DNA of 64,000 nt from Lepidurus packardi. Its lineage: Eukaryota > Arthropoda > Branchiopoda > Notostraca > Triopsidae. The stretch lies in contig JAKZAN010000051.1 of NCBI GenBank assembly GCA_023053545.1, positions 1 to 64,000 of the forward strand. The letters are read 5' to 3'. Of the stretch, positions 52,520 to 64,000 are shown piece by piece. The position numbers and the translations under genes are program-made. Position 1 is the first letter of the stretch. Every line of letters begins with the position of its first letter. The notes below the pieces were generated by a model, which saw nothing but the letters and a program-made list of their open reading frames with translations, was not told where the DNA came from and searched no databases.

Positions 52520-54061
52520 TTTCATACGGACTGAATTAATTCATTACGGACTTAATTAATCGATTACGGACTGAATTAATTCCTTACGTACTGAACTTAT
52601 TCTTTACGGACTGAATTAATTCCTTACGGACTGAATTAATTCCTTACGGACTGAATTAATTAATTACGGACTGAATTAATTCCTTACGGACTGAATTAAT
52701 TCCTTACTGACTGAATTAATTCCTTACGGACTGAATTAATACCTTACGGACTGAATTAAATCCTTACGGACTGAATTAATTCCTTACGGACTGAATTAAT
52801 TCCTTACGGACTGAATTAAATCCTTACGGACTGAATTAATTCATTACGGACTTAATTAAATCCTTACAGACTGAATTAATTCCTTATGGACTTAATTAAA
52901 ATAATTCCTTACGGACTGAATTAATTCCTAACGGACTGAATTAATTCCTTACGGACTGAATTAATTTCATACGGACTGAATTAATTCATTACGGACTGAA
53001 TTAAACGATTACGGACTGAATTAATTCCTTACGTACTGAACTTATTCCTTACGGACTGAATTAATTCCTTACGGACTGAATTAATTCCTTACGGGCTGAA
53101 TTAATACCTTCCGGACTGAATTAAATCCTTACGGACTGAATTATTTCCTTACGGACTGAATTAATTCATTACGGACTTAATTAATTCCTTACGGACTGAA
53201 TTAATTCCTTACGGACTGAATTAATACCTTACGGACTGAATTAAACCCTTACGGACTGAATTAATTCCTTACGGACTGAATTAATTCCTTACGGACTGAA
53301 TTAATTCCGTACTGACTGAATTAAATCCTTACGGACTGAATTAATTCATTACGGACTTAATTAAATCCTTACAGACTGAATTAATTCCTTATGGACTTAA
53401 TTAAAATAATTCCTTACGGACTGAATTAATTCCTTACGGACTGAATTAATTCCTTACGGACTGAATTAATTTCATACGGACTGAATTAATTCATTACGGA
53501 CTGAATTAAACGATTACGGACTGAATTAATTCCTTACGTACTGAACTTATTCCTTACGGACTGAATTAATTCCTTACGGACTGAATTAATTCCTTACGGA
53601 CTGAATTAATACCTTCCGGACTGAATTAAATCCTTACGGACTGAATTATTTCCTTACGGACTGAATTAATTCATTACGGACTTAATTAAATCCTTACAGA
53701 CTAAATTAATTCCTTATGGACTAAATTAATTCCGTAAGGAATGAATTAATTAATTACGGACTGAAATAATTCCTTACGGACTGAATTAATTCCTTACGGA
53801 CTGAATTAATTCCTTAATTAATTCCTTACGGACTGAGTTAATTTCATACGGACTGAATTAATTCATTACGGACTTAATTAATCGATTACGGACTGAATTA
53901 ATTCCTTACGTACTGAACTTATTCCTTACGGACTGAATTAATTCCTTACGGACTGAATTAATTCCTTACGGACTGAATTAATTTCATACGGACTGAATTA
54001 ATTCATTACGGACTGAATTAATTCCTTACTGACTGAATTAATTCATTACGGACTTAATTAA

Positions 54062-54079
54062 ATCCTGACACTAAATTAA
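54062..54079 (+). repeat. 18-bp monomer, private 2-bp deletion
   Basis: ATCCTGACACTAAATTAA lacks two bases of the ATCCTGACAGACTAAATTAA variant seen at 36463, 42304 and about 43687. I found no second copy. Confidence 0.8.
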
Positions 54080-55300
54080 TTCCTTATGGACTAAATTAAT
54101 TCCGTAAGGAATGAATTAATTAATTACGGACTGAAATAATTCCTTACGGACTGAATTAATTCCTTACGGACTTAATTAATTCCTTACGGACTTAATTAAT
54201 TCCTTATGGACTGAATTAATTCCTTACGGACTGAATTAGTTCCTTACGGACTGAATTAATTCTTTAAGATTGATTGAATTCTTTTCTCACTGAATGAATT
54301 CCTTACGGACTGAATGAATTCCTTACGGACTTAATTAATCCATTGCGGACTGAATTAATTCCTTACGGACTGAATGAATTCCTTACGGACTGAACGAATT
54401 CCTTACGGACTGAATGAATTCCTTACGGACTGAATTAATTTCATACGGACTGAATTAATTCATTACGGACTTAATTAATTCCTTACGGACTGAATTAATT
54501 CCTTACTTACTGAATTAATACCTTACGGACTGAATTAAACCCTTACGGACTGAATTAATTCCTTACGGACTGAATTAATTCCTTACGGACTGAATTAATT
54601 CCTTACTGACTGAATTAATTCCTTACGTACTGAATTAATCCATTACGGACTGAATTATTTCCTTACGTACTGAAGTTTTTCCTTACGGACTGAATTAATT
54701 CATTACGGACTTAATTAAATCCTTACAGACTAAATTAATTCCTTATGGACTTAATTAATTCCGTAAGGAATGAATTAATTAATTACGGACTGAAATATTT
54801 CCTTACGTACTGAATTAATTCCTTACGGACTGAATTAATTCCTTAATTAATTCCTTACGGACTGAGTTAATTTCATACGGACTGAATTAATTCATTACGG
54901 ACTTAATTAATCGATTACGGACTGAATTAATTCCTTACGTACTGAACTTATTCCTTACGGACTGAATTAATTCCTTACGGACTGAATTAATTCCTTACGG
55001 ACTGAATTAATTCCTTACGGACTGAATTAATTCCTTACGGACTGAATTAATTTCTTACGGACTGAATTAATTCCTTACGGACTGAATTAATACCTTACGG
55101 ACTGAATTAAATCCTTACGGACTGAATTAATTCCTTTCGGACTGAATTAATTCCTTACGGACTGAATTAAATACTTACGGACTGAATTAATTCATTACGG
55201 ACTTAATTAAATCCTTACAGACTGAATTAATTCCTTATGGACTTAATTAAAATAATTCCTTATGGACTGAATTAATTCCTTACGGACTGAATTAATTCCT

Positions 55301-56780
55301 TACGGACTGAATTAATTTCATACGGACTGAATTAATTCATTACGGACTGAATTAATCGATTACGGACTGAATTAATTCCTTACGTACTGAACTTATTCCT
55401 TACGGACTGAATTAATTCCTTACGGACTGAATTAATTCCTTACGGACTGAATTAATACCTTCCGGACTGAATTAAATCCTTACGGACTGAATTAATTCCT
55501 TACGGACTGAATTAATTCCTTACGGACTGAATTAATTCCTTACTGACTGAATTAATTCATTACGGACTTAATTAAATCCTTACAGACTAAATTAATTCCT
55601 TATGGACTAAATTAATTCCGTAAGGAATGAATTAATTAATTACGGACTGAAATAATTCCTTACGGACTGAATTAATTCCTTACGGACTTAATTAATTCCT
55701 TACGGACTTAATTAATTCCTTACGGACTGAACTAATTCCTTACGGACTGAATGAATTCCTTACGGACTTAATTAATCCATTGCGGACTGAATTAATTCCT
55801 TACGGACTGAATGAATTCCTTACGGACTGAACGAATTCCTTACGGACTGAATGAATTCCTTACGGACTGAATTAATTTCATACGGACTGAATTAATTCAT
55901 TACGGACTTAATTAATTCCTTACGGACTGAATTAATTCCTTACGGACTGAATTAATACCTTACGGACTGAATTAAACCCTTACGGACTGAATTAATTCCT
56001 TACGGACTGAATTAATTCCTTACGGACTGAATTAATTCCTTACGGACTGAATTAATTTCATACGGACTGAAATAATTCATTACGGACTGAATTAATCGAT
56101 TACGGACTGAATTAATTCCTTACGTACTGAACTTATTCCTTACGGACTGAATTAATTCCTTACGGACTGAATTAATTCCTTACGGACTGAATTAATACCT
56201 TCCGGACTGAATTAAATCCTTACGGACTGAATTAATTCCTTACGGACTGAATTAATTCCTTACGGACTGAATTAATTCCTTACTGACTGAATTAATTCAT
56301 TACGGACTTAATTAAATCCTTACAGACTAAATTAATTCCTTATGGACTAAATTAATTCCGTAAGGAATGAATTAATTAATTACGGACTGAAATAATTCCT
56401 TACGGACTGAATTAATTCCTTACGGACTTAATTAATTCCTTACGGACTTAATTAATTCCTTACGGACTGAACTAATTCCTTACGGACTGAATGAATTCCT
56501 TACGGACTTAATTAATCCATTGCGGACTGAATTAATTCCTTACGGACTGAATGAATTCCTTACGGACTGAACGAATTCCTTACGGACTGAATGAATTCCT
56601 TACGGACTGAATTAATTTCATACGGACTGAATTAATTCATTACGGACTTAATTAATTCCTTACGGACTGAATTAATTCCTTACGGACTGAATTAATACCT
56701 TACGGACTGAATTAAACCCTTACGGACTGAATTAATTCCTTACGGACTGAATTAATTCCTTACGGACTGAATTAATTCCT
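55301..56780 (+). repeat. Tandem duplication, 740-bp unit
   Basis: 55,301-56,040 matches 56,041-56,780. Anchors at 740-bp spacing are TTTCATACGG (55316, 56056), inverted monomers (55616, 56356) and the rare GACTGAACTAATTCC followed by GAATGAATTCC (55726, 56466). The unit is exactly 37 monomers; unlike its relatives it has no 19-mer, because the 19-mer block is deleted after GACTGAAC. One substitution separates the copies, AATAATTCAT near 56,071 against ATTAATTCAT. Confidence 0.9.
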
Positions 56781-57249
56781 TACTGATTGAATTAATTCCT
56801 TACGTACTGAATTAATCCATTACGGACTGAATTATTTCCTTACGTACTGAAGTTTTTCCTTACGGACTGAATTAATTCATTACGGACTTAATTAAATCCT
56901 TACAGACTAAATTAATTCCTTATGGACTTAATTAATTCCGTAAGGAATGAATTAATTAATTACGGACTGAAATATTTCCTTACGTACTGAATTAATTCCT
57001 TACGGACTTAATTAATCGATTACGGACTGAATTAATTCCTTACGGACTGAATTAATTCCTTACGGACTGAATTACATCCTCACGGACAGAATTAATTCCT
57101 TACGGACTGAATTAACTCCTTACGGACTGAATTAATTCCTTACGGACTGAATTAATTCCTTACGGACTGAATTAATACCTTACGGATTGAATTAAATCCT
57201 TACGGACTGAGTTAATTCCTTACGGACTGAATTAATTCCTTACGGACTG

Positions 57250-57953
57250 AATTAATTCCTTACGGACTGAATTAATTCATTACGGACTTAATTAAATCCT
57301 TACAGACTGAATTAATTCCTTATGGACTTAATTAATTCCGTAAGGAATGAATTAATTAATTACGGACTGAAATAATTCCTTACGGACTGAATTAATTCCT
57401 TACGGACTGAATTAATTCCTTAATTAATTCCTTACGGACTGAGTTAATTTCATACGGACTGAATTAATTCATTACGGACTTAATTAATCGATTAAGGACT
57501 GAATTAATTCCTTACGTACTGAACTTATTCCTTACGGACTGAATTAATTCCTTACGGACTGAGTTAATTCCTTACGGACTGAATTAATTCCTTACGGACT
57601 GAATTAATTCCTTACGGACTGAATTAATTCATTACGGACTTAATTAAATCCTTACAGACTGAATTAATTCCTTATGGACTTAATTAATTCCGTAAGGAAT
57701 GAATTAATTAATTACGGACTGAAATAATTCCTTACGGACTGAATTAATTCCTTACGGACTGAATTAATTCCTTAATTAATTCCTTACGGACTGAGTTAAT
57801 TTCATACGGACTGAATTAATTCATTACGGACTTAATTAATCGATTAAGGACTGAATTAATTCCTTACGTACTGAACTTATTCCTTACGGACTGAATTCAT
57901 TCCTTACGGACTGAATTAATTCCTTACGGACTGAATTAATTCCTTACGGACTG
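57250..57953 (+). repeat. Tandem duplication, 352-bp period
   Basis: Inverted monomers at 57336 and 57688, 12-mers at 57416 and 57768, and the private TCGATTAAGG variant at about 57489 and 57841 are each 352 bp apart, which equals 17 monomers plus one 12-mer. Copies differ at GACTGAGTTAATTCC near 57,560 (first) and GACTGAATTCATTCC near 57,895 (second). Exact edges within identical monomers cannot be fixed. Confidence 0.85.
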
Positions 57954-60900
57954 AATTAATTCCTTACGGACTGAATTAATTCCTTACGGACTGAATTAAT
58001 TCCTTACGGACTGAATTAATACCTTACGGACTGAATTAAATCCTTACGGACTGAATTAATTCCTTACGGACTGAATTAATTCCTTACGGACTGAATTAAA
58101 TCCTTACGGACTGAATTAATTCATTACGGACTTAATTAAATCCTTACAGACTAAATTAATTCCTTATGGACTAAATTAATTCCGTAAGGAATGAATTAAT
58201 TAATTACGGACTGAAATAATTCCTTACGGACTGAATTAATTCCTTACGGACTTAATTAATTCCTTACGGACTTAATTAATTCCTTACGGACTGAATTAAT
58301 TCCTTACGGACTGAATTAGTTCCTTACGGACTGAATTAATTCTTTAAGATTGATTGAATTCTTTTCTCACTGAATGAATTCCTTACGGACTGAATGAATT
58401 CCTTACGGACTTAATTAATCCATTGCGGACTGAATTAATTCCTTACGGACTGAATGAATTCCTTACGGACTGAACGAATTCCTTACGGACTGAATTAATT
58501 CCTTACGGACTGAATTAATTCCTTACGGACTGAATTAATTCCTTACGGACTGAATTAATTCCTTACGGACTGAATTAATACCTTACGGACTGAATTAAAT
58601 CCTTACGGACTGAATTAATTCCTTACGGACTGAATTAATTCCTTACGGACTGAATTAAATCCTTACGGACTGAATTAATTCATTACGGACTTAATTAAAT
58701 ATTTACAGACTAAATTAATTCCTTATGGACTAAATTAATTCCGTAAGGAATGAATTAATTAATTACGGACTGAAATAATTCCTTACGGACTGAATTAATT
58801 CCTTACGGACTTAATTAATTCCTTACGGACTTAATTAATTCCTTACGGACTGAATTAATTCCTTACGGACTGAATTAGTTCCTTACGGACTGAATTAATT
58901 CTTTAAGATTGATTGAATTCTTTTCTCACTGAATGAATTCCTTACGGACTGAATGAATTCCTTACGGACTTAATTAATCCATTGCGGACTGAATTAATTC
59001 CTTACGGACTGAATGAATTCCTTACGGACTGAACGAATTCCTTACGGACTGAATGAATTCCTTACGGACTGAATTAATTTCATACGGACTGAATTAATTC
59101 ATTACGGACTTAATTAATTCCTTACGGACTGAATTAATTCCTTACGGACTGAATTAATACCTTACGGACTGAATTAAACCCTTACGGACTGAATTAATTC
59201 CTTACGGACTGAATTATTTCCTTACGTACTGAAGTTTTTCCTTACGGACTGAATTAATTTATTACGGACTTAATTAAATCCTTACAGACTAAATTAATTC
59301 CTTATGGACTTAATTAATTCCGTAAGGAATGAATTAATTAATTACGGACTGAAATATTTCCTTACGTACTGAATTAATTCCTTACGGACTTAATTAATTC
59401 CTTACGGACTTAATTAATTCCTTACGGACTGAATTAATTCCTTACGGACTGAATTAATTTCATACGGACTGAATTAATTCATTACGTACTGAATTAATCC
59501 ATTACGGACTGAATTATTTCCTTACGTACTGAAGTTATTCCTTACGGACTTAATTAATTCCTTACGGACTTAATTAATTCCTTACGGACTGAATTAATTC
59601 CTTACGGACTGAATTAGTTCCTTACGGACTGAATTAATTCTTTAAGATTGATTGAATTCTTTTCACACTGAATGAATTCCTTACGGACTGAATGAATTCC
59701 TTACGGACTGAATTAATTTCATACGGACTGAATTAATTCCTTACGGACTGAATGAATTCCTTACGGACTGAATGAATTCCTTTCGGACTGAATTAATTTC
59801 ATACGGACTGAATTAATTCATTACGGACTTAATTAATCCATTACGGACTGAATTAATTCCTTACAGACTGAACTTATTCCTTACGGACTGAATGAATTCC
59901 TTACGGACTGAATGAATTCCTTACGGACTGAATTAATTTCATACGGACTGAATTAATTCATTACGTACTGAATTAATCCATTACGGACTGAATTATTTCC
60001 TTACGTACTGAAGTTATTCCTTACGGACTGAATTAATTCATTACGGACTTAATTAAATCCTTACAGACTGAATTAATTCCTTATGGACTTAATTAATTCC
60101 GTAAGGAATGAATTAATTAATTACGGACTGAATTAATTCCTTACGGACTGAATTAATTCCTTAATTAATTCCTTACGGACTGAGTTAATTTCATACGGAC
60201 TGAATTAATTCATTACGGACTAAATTAATCGATTACGGACTGAATTAATTCCTTACGTACTGAACTTATTGATTACGGACTGAATTTATTCCTTACGGAC
60301 TGAATTAATTCCTTACGTACTGAATTAATCCATTACGGACTGAATTATTTCCTTACGTACTGAAGTTATTCCTTACGGACTGAATTAATTCATTACGGAC
60401 TTAATTAAATCCTTACAGACTAAATTAATTCCTTATGGACTTAATTAATTCCGTAAGGAATGAATTAATTAATTACGGACTGAAATAATTCCTTACGGAC
60501 TGAATTAATTCCTTACGGACTTAATTAATTCCTTACGGACTTAATTAATTCCTTACGGACTGAATTAATTCCTTACGGACTGAATTAATTCCTTACGGAC
60601 TGAATTAGTTCCTTACGGACTGAATTAATTCTTTAAGATTGATTGAATTCTTTTCTCACTGAATGAATTCCTTACGGACTGAATGAATTCCTTACGGACT
60701 GAATTAATTTCATACGGACTGAATGAATTCCTTACGGACTGAATGAATTCCTTACGGACTGAATGAATTCCTTACGGACTGAATTAATTTCATACGGACT
60801 GAATTAATTCATTACGGACTTAATTAATCCATTACGGACTGAATTAATTCCTTACGTACTGAACTTATTCCTTACTGACTGAATGAATTCCTTACGGACT

Positions 60901-61899
60901 GAATGAATTCCTTACGGACTGAATTAATTTCATACGGACTGAATTAATTCATTACGGACTTAATTAATTCCTTACGGACTGAATTAATTCCTTACGGACT
61001 GAATTAATACCTTACGGACTGAATTAAACCCTTACGGACTTAATTAATTCCTTACGGACTGAATTAATTCCTTACGGACTGAATTAATCCCTTACGGATT
61101 GAATTAAATCCTTACGGACTGAATTAATTCCTTACGGACTGAATTAATTCCTTACGGACTGAATTAATTCCTTACGGACTGAATTAATTCATTACGGACT
61201 TAATTAAATCCTTACAGACTGAATTAATTCCTTATGGACTTAATTAATTCCGTAAGGAATGAATTAATTAATTACGGACTGAATTAATTCCTTACGGACT
61301 GAATTAATTCCTTAATTAATTCCTTACGGACTGAGTTAATTTCATACGGACTGAATTAATTCATTACGGACTAAATTAATCGATTACGGACTGAATTAAT
61401 TCCTTACGGACTGAATTAATTCCTTACGTACTGAATTAATCCATTACGGACTGAATTATTTCCTTACGTACTGAAGTTATTCCTTACGGACTGAATTAAT
61501 TCATTACGGACTTAATTAAATCCTTACAGACTAAATTAATTCCTTATGGACTTAATTAATTCCGTAAGGAATGAATTAATTAATTACGGACTGAAATAAT
61601 TCCTTACGGACTGAATTAATTCCTTACGGACTTAATTAATTCCTTACGGACTGAATTAATTCCTTACGGACTTAATTAATTCCTTACGGACTGAATTAGT
61701 TCCTTACGGACTGAATTAATTCTTTAAGATTGATTGAATTCTTTTCTCACTGAATGAATTCCTTACGGACTGAATGAATTACTTACGGACTGAATTAATT
61801 TCATACGGACTGAATTAATTCATTACGGACTTAATAAATTCCTTACGGACTGAATTAATTCCTTACGGACTGAATTAATACCTTACGGACTGAATTAAA

Positions 61900-64000
61900 C
61901 CCTTACGGACTTAATTAATTCATTACGGACTGAATTAATTCCTTACGGACTGAATTAATCCCTTACGGATTGAATTAAATCCTTACGACTGAATTAATTC
62001 CTTACGGACTGAATTAATTCCTTACGGACTGAATTAATTCCTTACGGACTGAATTAATTCATTACGGACTTAATTAAATCCTTACAGACTGAATTAATTC
62101 CTTATGGACTTAATTAATTCCGTAAGGAATGAATTAATTAATTACGGACTGAATTAATTCCTTACGGACTGAATTAATTCCTTAATTAATTCCTTACGGA
62201 CTGAGTTAATTTCATACGGACTGAATTAATTCATTACGGACTTAATTAATCGATTACGGACTGAATTAATTCCTTACGTACTGAAGTTATTCCTTACGGA
62301 CTGAATTAATTCATTACGGACTTAATTAAATCCTTACAGACTAAATTAATTCCTTATGGACTTAATTAATTCCGTAAGGAATGAATTAATTAATTACGGA
62401 CTGAAATAATTCCTTACGGACTGAAATAATTCCTTACGGACTGAATTAATTCCTTACGGACTGAATTAATTTCATACGGACTGAATTAATTCATTACGGA
62501 CTTAATTAATCGATTACGGACTGAATTAATTCCTTACGTACTGAACTTATTCCTTACTGACTGAATGAATTCCTTACGGACTGAATGAATACCTTACGGA
62601 CTGAATTAATTTCATACGGACTGAATTAATTCATTACGGACTTAATTAATTCCTTACGGACTGAATTAATTCCTTACGGACTGAATTAATACCTTACGGA
62701 CTGAATTAAACCCTTACGGACTTAATTAATTCCTTACGGACTGAATTAATTCCTTACGGACTGAATTAATCCCTTACGGATTGAATTAAATCCTTACGGA
62801 CTGAATTAATTCCTTACGGACTGAATTAATTCCTTACGGACTGAATTAATTCCTTACGGACTGAATTAATTCATTACGGACTTAATTAAATCCTTACAGA
62901 CTGAATTAATTCCTTATGGACTTAATTAATTCCGTAAGGAATGAATTAATTAATTACGGACTGAATTAATTCCTTACGGACTGAATTAATTCCTTAATTA
63001 ATTCCTTACGGACTGAGTTAATTTCATACGGACTGAATTAATTCATTACGGACTAAATTAATCGATTACGGACTGAATTAATTCCTTACGTACTGAACTT
63101 ATTGATTACGGACTGAATTTATTCCTTACGGACTTAATTAATTCATTACGGACTGAATTAATTCCTTACGGACTGAATTAATCCCTTACGGATTGAATTA
63201 AATCCTTACGACTGAATTAATTCCTTACGGACTGAATTAATTCCTTACGGACTGAATTAATTCCTTACGGACTGAATTAATTCATTACGGACTTAATTAA
63301 ATCCTTACAGACTGAATTAATTCCTTATGGACTTAATTAATTCCGTAAGGAATGAATTAATTAATTACGGACTGAATTAATTCCTTACGGACTGAATTAA
63401 TTCCTTAATTAATTCCTTACGGACTGAGTTAATTTCATACGGACTGAATTAATTCATTACGGACTTAATTAATCGATTACGGACTGAATTAATTCCTTAC
63501 GTACTGAAGTTATTCCTTACGGACTGAATTAATTCATTACGGACTTAATTAAATCCTTACAGACTAAATTAATTCCTTATGGACTTAATTAATTCCGTAA
63601 GGAATGAATTAATTAATTACGGACTGAAATAATTCCTTACGGACTGAAATAATTCCTTACGGACTGAATTAATTCCTTACGGACTGAATTAATTTCATAC
63701 GGACTGAATTAATTCATTACGGACTTAATTAATCGATTACGGACTGAATTAATTCCTTACGTACTGAACTTATTCCTTACTGACTGAATGAATTCCTTAC
63801 GGACTGAATGAATACCTTACGGACTGAATTAATTTCATACGGACTGAATTAATTCATTACGGACTTAATTAATTCCTTACGGACTGAATTAATTCCTTAC
63901 GGACTGAATTAATACCTTACGGACTGAATTAAACCCTTACGGACTTAATTAATTCCTTACGGACTGAATTAATTCCTTACGGACTGAATTAATCCCTTAC
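61900..64000 (+). repeat. Tandem duplication, 1,223-bp unit, running off the window
   Basis: About 61,900-63,122 matches about 63,123 to the window end. Anchors are the 19-bp monomer ATCCTTACGACTGAATTAA (61979, 63202), 12-mers (62178, 63401), inverted monomers (62118/63341 and 62370/63593) and TCCCTTACGG near 62,770 and 63,993. The match still holds at base 64000, so the second copy continues beyond it. Confidence 0.88.

Larger units (their letters stand above)
1..64000 (+). repeat. 20-bp satellite array spanning the whole window
   Basis: Every line of the window is a head-to-tail run of a 20-bp monomer, consensus TTCCTTACGGACTGAATTAA, with no interruption by other DNA. Typical monomers differ from consensus at 0-3 positions. 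The CGG core, the GACT/GAAT middle and the terminal TTAA are the most constant parts. The consensus holds TGA at positions 13-15 and TAA at 18-20 on the plus strand, and TAA twice on the minus strand. With a period of 20 these close every reading frame within 60 bp, so no coding gene is supported anywhere. Direct reading establishes the repeat. That it is a eukaryotic centromeric or heterochromatic satellite is inferred from its size, purity and higher-order structure. Both ends of the array lie outside the window. Confidence 0.98.
28252..64000 (+). repeat. Array domain C (A/C-type satellite, many recent rearrangements)
   Basis: The A-type variant set returns (TCTCACTGAA, GTACTGAAGTT, AAACCCTTACGG, the AATAA junction), joined by variants seen only here: the 12-bp monomer TTCCTTAATTAA followed by GACTGAGTTAA (21 sites), ATCCTCACGGACAGAA, AATCGATTACGG, TCCATTGCGG and ATCCTGACAG. 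Its first kilobase lines up with domain A: the TTACGAACTG monomer at 28302 matches that at 703, and the inverted monomer at 28571 with a GGAATTAATT tail matches 982. About 61 inverted monomers were counted. HOR length varies more than in domain B, and several tandem duplications still carry private substitutions. The right end is cut by the window. Confidence 0.85.

Noticed and set aside
1..64000. CRISPR array
   Set aside because: Repeats are directly abutting with no unique spacers; variation is point substitution and small indels within one monomer family.
1..64000. Protein-coding open reading frames or a repeat protein gene
   Set aside because: A 20-bp period moves the frame at every monomer, and the consensus has stops on both strands, closing all frames within 60 bp. 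Variant monomers that lose TGA keep TAA or gain another TGA.
1..64000. Telomeric or subtelomeric simple repeat
   Set aside because: The monomer does not resemble TTAGGG, TTTAGGG or TTAGG-type telomere repeats and no such tract occurs at either edge.
1..64000. CENP-B box
   Set aside because: The core TTCG....A..CGGG is not present in the consensus or in the variants I checked. Rare TTCGG occurrences (for example near 51074) lack the downstream CGGG.
1..64000. Artificial or collapsed assembly sequence
   Set aside because: Hierarchical variants, colinear marker order, private mutations inside duplications and CpG-type changes are what natural satellite turnover produces. Local assembly errors, for example at 15.5 kb, cannot be excluded without reads.
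1..64000. Naming the source species or equating this with a known satellite
   Set aside because: I do not recognise the 20-mer from memory and cannot search; a guess would be unsupported.

Overview
The whole window, base 1 to base 64000, is one uninterrupted satellite DNA array. The monomer is 20 bp with consensus TTCCTTACGGACTGAATTAA (about 35% G+C, one CpG per monomer), giving roughly 3,200 monomers, all on the same strand except for a small recurrent inverted motif. I see no gene, RNA gene, transposon, telomere repeat or non-satellite spacer. The consensus carries stop codons on both strands, and because 20 is not a multiple of 3 they close all six frames at least every 60 bp. Such an array points to a eukaryotic chromosome, most likely centromeric, pericentromeric or other constitutive heterochromatin. 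The species and the chromosomal position cannot be read from the sequence.

The array has several levels of organisation. (1) Monomer variants recur in fixed order. The best marker is a 100-bp, five-monomer cassette whose fourth monomer carries the motif in reverse orientation (TTCCGTAAGGAA); I located about 110 copies by eye. (2) Indel monomers shift the 20-bp register: a 19-mer, a 12-mer and a 35-bp deletion junction, each copied many times. (3) Higher-order repeats (HORs) of hundreds of bp to about 6 kb are built from these blocks. (4) Three domains differ in diagnostic variants. Domain A is 1 to about 2.9-3.06 kb, domain B about 3.06 to 28.25 kb, and domain C 28.25 to 64.0 kb. A and C share one variant set; B has its own, so B looks like a separately amplified block inside an older A/C-type array.

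Domain B is dominated by a HOR of about 2.4 kb (up to 3.3 kb) with four inverted cassettes spaced about 459, 440, 620-700 and 858 bp, plus a local 1,092-bp triplication at 11.5-15 kb. Domain C is patchier and shows many recent tandem duplications with periods 1,045, 739, 539, 200, 740, 352 and 1,223 bp, a 2.2-2.4 kb series at 45.6-50.2 kb, and a 5.7-6.3 kb spaced segmental duplication. The window opens and closes inside the array, so its true length is unknown. All positions and spacings were read by eye; period lengths come from matching rare variant monomers and should be good to a few bp, but exact breakpoints inside identical monomers are inherently ambiguous.
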